From assembly GCA_900556185.1 (NCBI GenBank), contig USNN01000021.1, forward strand, positions 1 through 12,849: 12,849 bases of DNA, in the 5' to 3' direction. The notes beneath the pieces are model-generated. The model had not been told where the DNA came from. It was given only the letters and a program-made list of their open reading frames with translations, and did no database searches. The position numbers were made by a program, and so were the translations under genes. The DNA is from an uncultured Eubacteriales bacterium. GTDB taxonomy: Bacteria; Bacillota; Clostridia; Christensenellales; UBA1242. Below, piece by piece: positions 1-7,531 of the stretch; the stretch's first letter is position 1; the number at the start of each line of letters is the position of its first letter.

Positions 1-538
1 TTTTAATAGTCCAAATATTAGATATAAAACTTATCACCATATCAGTTAATGAAGTATTACTATCTATAGTTCTCTCTAAATTTTGATACATCTTTTTATT
101 ATGAAAATAAACAATTAATAATACAAATAACGTAATTACAAGTATTATCATAAATATCATCTTATTTAAAATATAAAGCATAATAGATGTACTTACAATA
201 ATTAAAAAGTTTACTATAGATTCTACTATCGTTACTGATATATTCTCTTTTATAATGCTTATATCATCAAACCTGCTTACTAAATCTCCTTCCTTTCTTA
301 AACACAAATATTTAAAGGGTAAGAAAAATATTTTTTTAATATAGTCAGTAGATAAACTTTCATTTAAGTTTTTATTTAACTTAAATACACAAATATTTTT
401 TAAATAGTTTATAAGTATTTTGTTAAAGATTAGCACTATCAAAACAATCAAATTAAATACTGAAAGCGAAAAGATACTATTTACTAAAATTGAACTTACA
501 ATAAGAAATGCACATATTACCAAAGTTAAAACAATTTG
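1..538 (-). pseudogene. 5'-truncated ABC exporter membrane domain (bacteriocin/peptide exporter type), runs off left edge
   Basis: I translated this frame by hand. It is open from just after a TGA at 539-541 down to base 1 (about 179 codons). It reads as the transmembrane domain of a peptide/bacteriocin-exporting ABC transporter: hydrophobic segments, then the family signature GDLVSRFDDISIIKE, two more membrane segments and an ITIK-like ending (ISNIWTIK) that normally leads into the ATPase domain. The ATPase would lie left of the window. There is no ATG upstream and no ribosome binding site. A TTG at 521-523 is the only plausible start. The N-terminal C39 peptidase and the loop after the first membrane helix seem to be missing. 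The open frame overlaps the last codons of the next gene. Base composition is roughly 20% GC against 33-40% next door, with ATA and TTA codons dominant. I infer a remnant or the edge of a transferred segment. A short exporter using TTG remains possible. Confidence 0.6.
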
Positions 539-1650
539 TCAATAGCCAAATCATCTTCTAGTGATGCAATTGTAGATGTTGCACAATTCATTAGTTCTGT
601 ATACTTTTCTTCACCAAAAGTTTCTTTTATGCTATCTATTGTTTTTCTTTTAGAAACGATGCCAGCAGTATTCTTTTTGATAAATTTTTTGTTAAATTCT
701 TCTAGTGTATATAGGTCCATATTGTAATACATATATTGGTCTAATTCGTCGCCAAAACCAATGTAAACTGGGTAAACATTCAGCCCGGCAGTTTCAACCG
801 CACCCGCAATAAACGCCTTTGCTTTATCCACAAGTTTAATTCTAAGGTCCTTATATTTTTCGGCTTCTTCTTTTTCTTTTAACACCCTTTCAACATCAGC
901 AGTGTCTACATACAATTGACCATTAACTGTGGTTTTTACCTTTAGTTTTTTATCTCTTGAATATAGGTCTTCACCATAAATATTATATAACTTTTTAAAG
1001 CACTCTAACTTAAACGCTTTTTCTACCTTGTTGTAATCTATTAGTCGTTTTGCTTCTGCCTTTCTAAAATTATAGTCAGCGCCCATCACATTGCCAAGAG
1101 CCCCAGAAATTGCCGAAACGTTTGCACTATCCGAAAACCTCATCTTTTCCGTATACAATCTTGCACCATTTTTTAAATAATACTTGCAAGATAATTCACA
1201 AAAGCTATTAAAACGTTCATAGTCGTCGACATTTTTAGGTTTAACACTTGTTGGAACTGCAATAAACTTTCCCATATTATCTTTAAAAATTGAAAAACCA
1301 TCGCTTGTGCCAAGATAGGTGAAGTCTTTAAACATTGGCTCATTTTTCAAAGTCACAATCTTTTTTAGTGTTGATGCAACTTCTGGAAGCCTATTTGTTT
1401 CGTCAATTAGTTCAACACCTTTTACGCCAACACGATACGTTTTGCTTGTTCCTAAACTAACGCCAACAATAATTGTGTCCTTGGTTTCACCGCTTTTCAT
1501 AAATCCAGCCAAAAGCCTAGCGAACTTTCCGATATTTTCGCCATCTACCGAAACGTTATACTCGTTCTTCTTTTTGGTTACTTTAATGTCGTAGTTGTAA
1601 GGATTTTTAATCTTTATCGACTCGCCTTCTTTTAAACTTAGTTCCTTCAT
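526..1650 (-). CDS. Unrecognised soluble protein, last gene of the glycosylation operon
   Basis: A 374-residue protein that I cannot assign to a family. It is charged and Lys-rich, without a signal peptide or membrane helix, so probably cytoplasmic. The N-terminal 60 or so residues (KEGESIKIKNPYNYDIKV) look like beta strands. Residues around 255-280 (VERVLKEKEEAEKYKDLRIK) could form a helix or short coiled coil. The ATG at 1650 overlaps the last A of the PAP2 stop codon (TAATG). Its ribosome binding site AGGAG lies inside the last PAP2 codons, so translation is probably coupled. It is therefore the fourth gene of the operon starting at 5328, but the sequence does not show whether it shares that function. 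No terminator hairpin follows the stop. The next bases are the AT-rich ABC fragment, so the original downstream sequence may have been replaced. Confidence 0.85.
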   Translation of the reverse strand: MKELSLKEGESIKIKNPYNYDIKVTKKKNEYNVSVDGENIGKFARLLAGFMKSGETKDTIIVGVSLGTSKTYRVGVKGVELIDETNRLPEVASTLKKIVTLKNEPMFKDFTYLGTSDGFSIFKDNMGKFIAVPTSVKPKNVDDYERFNSFCELSCKYYLKNGARLYTEKMRFSDSANVSAISGALGNVMGADYNFRKAEAKRLIDYNKVEKAFKLECFKKLYNIYGEDLYSRDKKLKVKTTVNGQLYVDTADVERVLKEKEEAEKYKDLRIKLVDKAKAFIAGAVETAGLNVYPVYIGFGDELDQYMYYNMDLYTLEEFNKKFIKKNTAGIVSKRKTIDSIKETFGEEKYTELMNCATSTIASLEDDLAIDKLF

Positions 1651-2354
1651 TAACCTACATTTTCTCCTTCTGGTGTATTTACCACTTCATGGACTGCTTG
1701 TTTATCTTTAAAAAAACTGCATACGCATACAAAAGCCATAACTAGTGCCCCACTTAAAATAATTGCACCAATTATATCACTTAACCAATGAACCCCAGAA
1801 ACTAGCCTTGTTGCAATTATTGAAACGCCAAGCAAGCCAACCGCACACGATACTGGGATAGATATTTTTTTATTTCTAATTTTATTGAGTATCATAATTA
1901 TAGCACTTGCACAAATTGTTACACTAAGCATTGTATGTGAAGATGGGTATGATGCTGATAATACGCCGTCTAACATAACTGGTCTATAGTTAACAATCAC
2001 TACTTCAAAAAAGGCATAGAATAATATCGTTACAACATACAATCCAGCAAGCACAAGTAGGTCCACATCAACCTTTTTAATAGACTTGTTTTTAATTAGT
2101 TGGTAAACTCCAATTGTTGCAAAAACAAGCGCTACAGCCATTCCACATAAGCCAAGAATATCACTAATGGTGTAAACCGATAAGTTAACTCCTAACTTTT
2201 CAGCCACTGCCCCATTCATTTTAGCAAAACCAACACTAGTGCCATCTGGACCAATAGGACTTACGTCCACAACCTTAACAAGCACCGTAAACACTATAAA
2301 GCACAAAAATAACGCAGATGTAATTATTAAATTAATTAAATTTTTCTTTTTCAC
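1650..2354 (-). CDS. PAP2-family membrane phosphatase
   Basis: A 234-residue membrane protein of the PAP2 (type 2 phosphatidic acid phosphatase) superfamily. Such enzymes dephosphorylate lipid phosphates or polyprenyl pyrophosphates at the outer membrane face. The three motifs are visible: NYRP (R124, P125), YPSSH (S138-H140) and TRLVSGVHWLSD (R183, H189, D193). In motif 1 (KxxxxxxRP) the usual Lys position is Glu117, which is atypical. About six hydrophobic helices are visible. The start is GTG at 2354, with AAGGAAG seven bases upstream. A promoter lies just before it, so the gene can be expressed apart from the upstream glycosyltransferases, although it follows them by only 56 bases. By context it could recycle undecaprenyl pyrophosphate released by the neighbouring glycosyltransferases. 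That role is inferred. The substrate cannot be read from the sequence. Confidence 0.88.
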   Translation of the reverse strand: MKKKNLINLIITSALFLCFIVFTVLVKVVDVSPIGPDGTSVGFAKMNGAVAEKLGVNLSVYTISDILGLCGMAVALVFATIGVYQLIKNKSIKKVDVDLLVLAGLYVVTILFYAFFEVVIVNYRPVMLDGVLSASYPSSHTMLSVTICASAIIMILNKIRNKKISIPVSCAVGLLGVSIIATRLVSGVHWLSDIIGAIILSGALVMAFVCVCSFFKDKQAVHEVVNTPEGENVG

Positions 2355-2374
2355 TTGTTTCTTCCTTTTTATAT

Positions 2375-2403
2375 ATTATACCTAATTTGACATCGACTTA
2401 CAA
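2375..2403 (-). promoter_or_regulatory. Internal promoter before the PAP2 gene
   Basis: On the minus strand TTGTAA (2398-2403) and TATAAT (2375-2380) are separated by exactly 17 bases. The -10 box is perfect and the -35 box matches the consensus at four of six positions. Transcription would start about 15 bases before the GTG at 2354 and include the AAGGAAG ribosome binding site. It would let the PAP2 gene and the 374-residue gene be transcribed separately from the upstream pair. Confidence 0.6.
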
Positions 2404-2410
2404 TACAATT

Positions 2411-4252
2411 TTAAAACGATTCAACAACTTTAAGTTTTAAATTTCCATCTTCATAAACAACTTTATACATTTTGTATTGCTCACCAACACCTTCGGTATC
2501 ATAAAACAATTCGCCATAATCTTGCACAAAATAGTCATCATAACATGAAAAGTAAACATAAGTAAAGCCACTTATATAATTTTTCATCTCACTAACCGAG
2601 TATTCAACCGCATCGGTATCACGCTTATCTGCTAAATAATAGGTTTTTCCCCAATTATTTGTTAAGATTGGCGTTGCGTAGTAATGATATTCTATACCTT
2701 TACGCCATTCGTGTTTCGTTTTGCCCATAATGAATAAGACTCTATCCGTATCATAGTCTAAATTATCGCAAAACACATCAAATTTTTCAAACTCTGAATA
2801 TTGAATCTTTGCGACATCCACCCTATACAAAAAAACAGATAAATAACTAACTGCCATCACACATCCTAAAACAGCTACAACCACTTTAAAAACAATTTTT
2901 CCAATATTTGAACAATTATAGTTAAAATTTAAATATTTTATTGCCCCTAACCCCAAAAGCAGTAACAATACACCCAGTATGATTGTATTCATATACCTAT
3001 GGTAACTAGCAAGAACAACCGATTCTACTTCAGAGAATGTAAACAAATACAAAAGCCACAATGAAATTGCATAAATAACTACGCTTAAAACTAGTGAAAT
3101 AACCAGAGTTTTACACCTTGTGGTTACCTTCTTGTTGTTAAATAACAACATAAATAGCACTATAGCACCAACTAGAGCTAATATAAATATGAAATCTCTT
3201 AATAAAAAGGTCTTCCAAAAAGATTTAGTTACTTCAATTAGGCTTGGATAATCGGATAAGTGAAATAATTGCTTTATATTTTTAAAAGTCACCGAACCCC
3301 ACGCTTTTGGAATGTTATTTATTTTTAGGTATAATTTCCAACTCAATTTTCCCACAAATACGGCTAAGGCTGGAAAAATATAGAAAATCGAACGCTTTGT
3401 GAACTTATAATTAGTTGCCTTTCTTTCTACAACTAGCCAATCGACTAGCATAATTAAATACGCTAAAAGAATTAGCCCTAACCCAGATTCTTTAGATGTA
3501 ACCATTACAAAACTGATTAGCGATAATAAAACAAGTTTGGTTTTACTATCTTTTTCAGTAAAGTATATAAATAGTACGCAAGCAAACATCATACCAAGAT
3601 ACGCATCTATGTATAATGAAAATACAAATACCCACTCAAAAATAACTAGCGGGGTGACAAATATTACCAATAACGCCAAAACTTTCTTAAATGAAAAACC
3701 TTCTTCTATAAACCCAACAAATTGTAACATTATTGAAAATTGAAGAATATAGAAGCCAGTATACAAGCTTGATTCCATAAAACTAGCGTCAAAGAAGCTG
3801 ATAAAATACAAAAACAACCCAACTGCTGGCGGATAACCATTACAAATCGTGTTAGTGTTTACCATATTGCCGAAGTTATTAAAAAACTTCATATTTTTTA
3901 CAATTAATGCCCAATGCGAAAATTCATCCCACCCTATTGGTCTTTTACCAATGCTTAATACAGCCGATAGCACCAAAAAACCTACAAGTGTATATAAAAC
4001 TGGGTTTTTAACAATCTTACAATACGACTCTCTAAAGTGTTTAAATTGAATAATGTTTAAAATAGTGAATGCAATTATTACGCCTATTAAAACATAAACT
4101 CCAATTTTTAAACTACCCGCCATTCCAGCAATATATAGAATTATTATTATAGCCAAAGGTGCCACTAAACTTGACCGTACTAGCGATAACTTAAAGCGAA
4201 TATGAATATTAACAACCAATAACAAAAATAATAAAAGGCTTATAGCAATCAT
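2411..4252 (-). CDS. Large multi-pass membrane protein, GT-C-like glycosyltransferase
   Basis: A 613-residue protein with ten or more hydrophobic helices and a soluble C-terminal tail from about residue 500. After the third or fourth helix it has GWDEFSHWALIVKNM (D109, E110, H113) and then NGYPPAVGLFLYF (about 138-150). Acidic residues in the first large outer loop and a YPP motif are characteristic of GT-C membrane glycosyltransferases, which transfer sugars from polyprenyl-phosphate donors to acceptors outside the membrane. The ATG at 4252 overlaps the upstream gene's TGA (ATGA), indicating translational coupling with the GT2-GtrA gene that probably makes the donor. The specific sugar and acceptor are unknown. 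A polymer-modifying membrane protein without transferase activity is an alternative. I recognise the architecture, not a named subfamily. Confidence 0.75.
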   Translation of the reverse strand: MIAISLLLFLLLVVNIHIRFKLSLVRSSLVAPLAIIIILYIAGMAGSLKIGVYVLIGVIIAFTILNIIQFKHFRESYCKIVKNPVLYTLVGFLVLSAVLSIGKRPIGWDEFSHWALIVKNMKFFNNFGNMVNTNTICNGYPPAVGLFLYFISFFDASFMESSLYTGFYILQFSIMLQFVGFIEEGFSFKKVLALLVIFVTPLVIFEWVFVFSLYIDAYLGMMFACVLFIYFTEKDSKTKLVLLSLISFVMVTSKESGLGLILLAYLIMLVDWLVVERKATNYKFTKRSIFYIFPALAVFVGKLSWKLYLKINNIPKAWGSVTFKNIKQLFHLSDYPSLIEVTKSFWKTFLLRDFIFILALVGAIVLFMLLFNNKKVTTRCKTLVISLVLSVVIYAISLWLLYLFTFSEVESVVLASYHRYMNTIILGVLLLLLGLGAIKYLNFNYNCSNIGKIVFKVVVAVLGCVMAVSYLSVFLYRVDVAKIQYSEFEKFDVFCDNLDYDTDRVLFIMGKTKHEWRKGIEYHYYATPILTNNWGKTYYLADKRDTDAVEYSVSEMKNYISGFTYVYFSCYDDYFVQDYGELFYDTEGVGEQYKMYKVVYEDGNLKLKVVESF

Positions 4253-5328
4253 TTAACTTTTCTCCGATTTTTAAAGATAAAATCTCTTTGAATAGTAAAA
4301 CTTGCAATAAACAAAACAACATCTACCACAATTTTTGCAAGTATTTCATTCATTTTTAATACATCAACAAACAAGCTTGTTCCTAAAGCCGATAAGCACA
4401 TTATTGCTATTGCTAGCCCATAATAGCTTAATATAGATTTTAATGTTGAGCTATCTGACTTAAAAACTTTCTTTTTGTTAACAACAAAATTAAAGTTTGC
4501 CGATACAACCCTACTAAGAACTGTGCTAATAGCAACATAATAAGTTGAAGTATTTTTTGTAAGCAACACAAACAGTGCATACAAACTAATATCCAACAAA
4601 AATGAAAGTACTGAACTAAATATAAACTTCAAAAACAACGAATATATTCTTAATGAGTCTTTAATTGGTCTAAAATGCGACGACTTGTTTTCATCAATAT
4701 AAACCGTCTCAATTTCTACATTATATAAATCTATTCCCTTTTCTTTCAAGCAAAGCAAACTATTAAATTCATATTCAAAACGTTCGCCATCCACATCAAT
4801 AAGTAACTCAATTGCGTTTTTTGTAAACACTCTTAAGCCGGTTTGTGTGTCGGGCGTATTAATGCCACAAAACCACTTAACCATCTTGCTTGTAAACTTG
4901 TTACCGAGTCGGCTTCTAAACGGAATAGACTTGTCGTTAAAACTTCTTACACCAAGTAAAACAAAGTTTGTAGATTCTTTTAAAAGTGCTTCATCTACAC
5001 ATTTTTTAACACTATTTGGCGTATGTTGACCATCCGAATCCATTGTTACCACAAGCTTAACGCCTGGGAAATTTTGCAAAATATAACTAAAGCCAGTTTT
5101 TAAGGCTCTGCCCTTACCCTTATTTACATCGTGGGTAACTATCTGACACCCAAACTTTTCTTTTAATTCAGCAAAAATATTGGCATAATCAACACCACTA
5201 CCGTCATCCACAATCACAATGTTATTTAATTCCTTTTCCTTTAACCCAACAACCACCTTAAAAAGATTTTCATTTGGTTGTAATGAAGGAATTAGAATTA
5301 TCACATTTTTATATTCGTTATTTTCCAT
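4249..5328 (-). CDS. Glycosyltransferase family 2 fused to GtrA-like membrane domain
   Basis: A 359-residue two-domain protein. Residues 1-225 are a GT2 domain of the dolichyl/polyprenyl-phosphate sugar synthase type: VIILIPSLQPNE, IVDDGSG (D41, D42), the metal-binding DSD (97-99) in MDSDGQHTP, and PDTQTGLR (159-166). Residues 230-355 are a four-helix GtrA-like domain with the typical ANFNFVVNKKKVF segment. Such proteins make polyprenyl-phosphate-sugar and help present it across the membrane, the donor for a GT-C enzyme like the one encoded next. The frame is open to 5472, but upstream residues are not GT2-like and the ATG at 5328 directly precedes the first beta strand. That ATG sits exactly seven bases after a perfect -10 box and has no ribosome binding site, so the mRNA is probably leaderless. 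It is the first gene of the operon. Confidence 0.92.
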   Translation of the reverse strand: MENNEYKNVIILIPSLQPNENLFKVVVGLKEKELNNIVIVDDGSGVDYANIFAELKEKFGCQIVTHDVNKGKGRALKTGFSYILQNFPGVKLVVTMDSDGQHTPNSVKKCVDEALLKESTNFVLLGVRSFNDKSIPFRSRLGNKFTSKMVKWFCGINTPDTQTGLRVFTKNAIELLIDVDGERFEYEFNSLLCLKEKGIDLYNVEIETVYIDENKSSHFRPIKDSLRIYSLFLKFIFSSVLSFLLDISLYALFVLLTKNTSTYYVAISTVLSRVVSANFNFVVNKKKVFKSDSSTLKSILSYYGLAIAIMCLSALGTSLFVDVLKMNEILAKIVVDVVLFIASFTIQRDFIFKNRRKVK

Positions 5329-5334
5329 ACACCC

Positions 5335-5363
5335 ATTATAACTTAAAATAATGGTTTTTTCAA
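5335..5363 (-). promoter_or_regulatory. Near-consensus promoter of the glycosylation operon, predicted leaderless
   Basis: TTGAAA (5358-5363), a 17-base spacer and TATAAT (5335-5340) on the minus strand match the sigma-70/sigma-A consensus at 11 of 12 positions. Six bases (GGGTGT) separate the -10 box from the ATG at 5328, so the expected start site is the A of the start codon. No GGAGG-like sequence is present. Confidence 0.75.
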
Positions 5364-5441
5364 CAAAATAGCACTCCCATATTATCAAAATTGGCACCCA
5401 AACCATACAATATAGTAGACGACTAATTAAAGGAGGACAAA

Positions 5442-6260
5442 ATGTCTGTAACAATAAACAACGAGGCAACAACCACTTACACTCAATCTGGTAATGAAAG
5501 CACAGCCTCTAGCAACATTAACTCAATAATCTTAGAAACAGATAGCGGATTAACATTAACAAAAACCGCTAATCCATCAACATTTTCGGTTGGAGAAATA
5601 ATAGCATATTCAGTTAGAATCACAAACTCTAGCTCTAGTTATTTAAGCGGAGTTAGAATAATTGACGACCTCGGTGGCAACAGACTAGCTTACGTAGTAG
5701 GCACAGGGCTATTAAACACGGGCTCGCAAACATACGCAGTTACGCCAGTTGCAACCAACCCACTAACATTTACGCTTCAACAACTTGCTCCTGGTGAAAC
5801 AATGACACTTACCTACCGAGCACAAGTAATATTTAACCTACCATCAGATGTAGATTCAATTACAAATACCGTTCGTGGTATTGGCTACACATCTTCTTCT
5901 ACTATAACAGGTTCTACTAGTAGCACAATCACCCGTCAATCGGGTTCTGGGGTGTCTATATCTAAATCTGCTAGCGTAACAACAGTGAATCCCAATCAAA
6001 ACTTCAATTACTACCTAACTGTTAGAAACAACGGAACGGTCAGTGCTGAAATTTCTAACATCACCGACCAACTTCCTAGCAATTTTGTTTTAAGCAGTAT
6101 CACGGCTAGCGTTAACGGCGGTTCACCAACCACGCTAGATTCTAGCGACTACACCTTATCTGGTTCTAAGTTATTAACTATAACTCAAATTAATGGTTCT
6201 AGCATAACATTAATTGGTGGGCAAAACATTGTGTTCACACTAACAGGTGTGTTAACCTAA
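5442..6260 (+). CDS. DUF11 repeat protein, Ser/Thr-rich, probable surface or spore-coat type
   Basis: A 272-residue protein of two DUF11-type Ig-like repeats. The first starts near residue 36 (GLTLTKTANPSTFSVGE) and the second near residue 172 (VSISKSASVTTVNPNQNFNYY). Each has the family pattern of a KTA/KSA strand, a hydrophobic strand with TVRNNGT or VRITNSSS, and DxL. An N-terminal segment (INNEATTTYTQSGNESTASSNI) resembles the short half-repeat often found before DUF11 domains. No signal peptide, membrane anchor or sortase motif is visible, although DUF11 domains are mostly known from cell-surface proteins, so the export route is unclear. Ser/Thr runs such as SSSTITGSTSSTITRQSG are plausible O-glycosylation sites. 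The ATG has a strong AGGAGG six bases upstream. It is transcribed away from the glycosylation operon, with 113 bases between them, and ends in a strong terminator. Eleven CTAG tetranucleotides occur in this gene. Confidence 0.87.
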   Translation: MSVTINNEATTTYTQSGNESTASSNINSIILETDSGLTLTKTANPSTFSVGEIIAYSVRITNSSSSYLSGVRIIDDLGGNRLAYVVGTGLLNTGSQTYAVTPVATNPLTFTLQQLAPGETMTLTYRAQVIFNLPSDVDSITNTVRGIGYTSSSTITGSTSSTITRQSGSGVSISKSASVTTVNPNQNFNYYLTVRNNGTVSAEISNITDQLPSNFVLSSITASVNGGSPTTLDSSDYTLSGSKLLTITQINGSSITLIGGQNIVFTLTGVLT

Positions 6261-6265
6261 ATTAT

Positions 6266-6290
6266 AAAGGGCGGTTATTTACCGCCCTTT
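6266..6290. terminator. Strong hairpin terminator, probably bidirectional
   Basis: A perfect 10-bp stem (AAAGGGCGGT with ACCGCCCTTT) around a five-base loop (TATTT) begins five bases after the DUF11 stop codon. The plus-strand tail is a short T run and the minus-strand tail is T/A-rich. It separates the DUF11 gene from the convergent gene ending at 6344 and can serve both. Confidence 0.85.
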
Positions 6291-6343
6291 TATGTATTAC
6301 GTCACACATAGCACGAACTGCCCTACACCTTTAAATTTAAGGC

Positions 6344-6931
6344 TTACAGCGTTATTAATATTGTAAGAATAAAACTTACAACAGGCACTACCGCCCCAAC
6401 AACAAGTTGGAATACGGTGTGCCTTTTTAGTTTTAACGAACTCCAAATGATTACAAACAAAACAAGTAATAAAAGCAAAAACCACCACGAGCACCAATAA
6501 CCTAAAAAGGCAATTGGTCCCATCACTCCGCACATATGCCCACTTGGGTTTATATTTACAATAATTGAAAAAATGAATATAAACAAACTTGAAAACAAGT
6601 AGGTTAAAACCATCGTCTTGACCACAATACTTTCATTTAACATATAAACTAGCAAAGTTAAAGCAATATACGAAAATAGCGAAAAAATTATTGCAAATTT
6701 CCGCTCAGCTTCCCTATCTGATAAATCTTTATGTATGCGTTTATATATATGGAATTTATTTTCTATTGGGTAAGACAATGCTGGCGCTACACATAAAAAA
6801 ACTAGGCAATAAAAGTAGGTGTATAAGTGGCTAAAAGCCTGTAAATTACTAAAAAGCAAGCACGTGCATAACAAAAAAGCCATTATAGGTGCAACTGTAA
6901 TTATTCTAATAAGTTTTGCAAATTTTTCCAT
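6344..6931 (-). CDS. Divergent PAP2-superfamily membrane protein
   Basis: A 195-residue protein with about six membrane helices. It fits a divergent branch of the PAP2 phosphatase superfamily: SDREAER (71-77) in the place of motif 1, NPSGH (128-132) as motif 2, and WSSLKLKRHTVFQLVVGA (163-180) as motif 3, with the catalytic-type H171 and Gln175 where classical enzymes have Asp. Relatives, as I remember them, have WSR before this stretch. Here the Arg position is Ser165, so activity may be reduced or altered. It probably acts on a lipid phosphate or pyrophosphate, but no substrate can be deduced. The ATG at 6931 has AAGGGA nine bases upstream. The gene is monocistronic, bounded by the hairpin at 6266-6290 and the terminator of the gene upstream. 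Confidence 0.75.
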   Translation of the reverse strand: MEKFAKLIRIITVAPIMAFLLCTCLLFSNLQAFSHLYTYFYCLVFLCVAPALSYPIENKFHIYKRIHKDLSDREAERKFAIIFSLFSYIALTLLVYMLNESIVVKTMVLTYLFSSLFIFIFSIIVNINPSGHMCGVMGPIAFLGYWCSWWFLLLLLVLFVIIWSSLKLKRHTVFQLVVGAVVPVVSFILTILITL

Positions 6932-6956
6932 TTACTATTTCCCTTTTGCAAAACTA

Positions 6957-6985
6957 ATTATATTAAACAAATTAGATAATTGAAC
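6957..6985 (-). promoter_or_regulatory. Candidate promoter of the divergent PAP2 gene
   Basis: The minus strand has a perfect TATAAT at 6957-6962, 25 bases before the ATG. The hexamer 17 bases further upstream is GTTCAA, a poor -35 match. Only the -10 element is convincing. Confidence 0.45.
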
Positions 6986-7035
6986 CCTATTTACAAACTT
7001 CGACATCTACAAGACAATCTGTTGTTTCTACCGCC

Positions 7036-7067
7036 AAAAAAGCAACTCTACTAGTGGTAGAGTTGCT
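7036..7067 (-). terminator. Intrinsic terminator starting at the stop codon
   Basis: A perfect 11-bp stem (AGCAACTCTAC with GTAGAGTTGCT, 7041-7067) with a five-base loop is followed on the minus strand by six T residues. The first stem base is the last base of the stop codon of the gene ending at 7067, so there is no 3' untranslated spacer. Confidence 0.9.
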
Positions 7068-7525
7068 TATCCATCAAGTTCTGGAGTTGCATTATTGCGG
7101 TCAAATACACGCCTTCTGTACTCATCTTTGTAATAATTTAAGTATATTTCGTATAGCGAAGTATCAACGCCTTTAGGTAAATTAACAAAGTTATTTGGGT
7201 TATAATTTATCTCTATATTACGTATGCCAAGGTTAAACATTATAGAAATTATAAACATATAATCTTCTTTGTGTTCGCCCCAAGGACCGACGCCTTGGTC
7301 GTATGGGTTTGTGTAGGTCATATCATACAACTTTTTTAGCCTTTCATTCTGTTGCAAGAACTTAACTACCCTTTCAGACCGCCGCAATCTTTCATATCTA
7401 TCAAACGCAACATCCACATCTATTGAATTTACTTGCATCAAAACAAATAATGACTCCATTCTATGATAATCATTTACAAATGATTGAAACGCCTTTCTTT
7501 CTATTGGATCACCAAATAACAACAT
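7067..7525 (-). CDS. Small unrecognised soluble protein
   Basis: A 152-residue protein that I do not recognise. It is charged, rich in Tyr, Asn and Arg, with no signal peptide or membrane segment. The middle (residues 25-60) looks helical, followed by a segment with NPYDQGVGPWGEHKEDY and a C-terminal helix rich in Tyr and Arg. The frame is also open from an ATG at 7552, but that codon overlaps the TATAAT -10 box and would not be in the mRNA. The ATG at 7525 is preceded at seven bases by AAAGGAG, which decides the start. The gene is transcribed alone, divergently from the protease gene, and closed by its own terminator. Nothing in the context hints at a role. Confidence 0.8.
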   Translation of the reverse strand: MLLFGDPIERKAFQSFVNDYHRMESLFVLMQVNSIDVDVAFDRYERLRRSERVVKFLQQNERLKKLYDMTYTNPYDQGVGPWGEHKEDYMFIISIMFNLGIRNIEINYNPNNFVNLPKGVDTSLYEIYLNYYKDEYRRRVFDRNNATPELDG

Positions 7526-7531
7526 ATTTGT

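Noticed and set aside
5391..5416. TTGGCA and TATAGT as promoter of the DUF11 gene
   Set aside because: The spacer is only 14 bases, too short for a standard promoter. The true one remains unclear.
5329..5472. N-terminal extension of the GT2-GtrA frame to an ATG at 5472
   Set aside because: The added 48 residues do not resemble a GT2 N terminus, they span the promoter and overlap the start of the divergent DUF11 gene. The ATG at 5328 directly precedes the first beta strand.
6297..6533. 78-residue minus-strand frame
   Set aside because: Shadow of the PAP2-like gene in another frame, Cys-rich and without a ribosome binding site.
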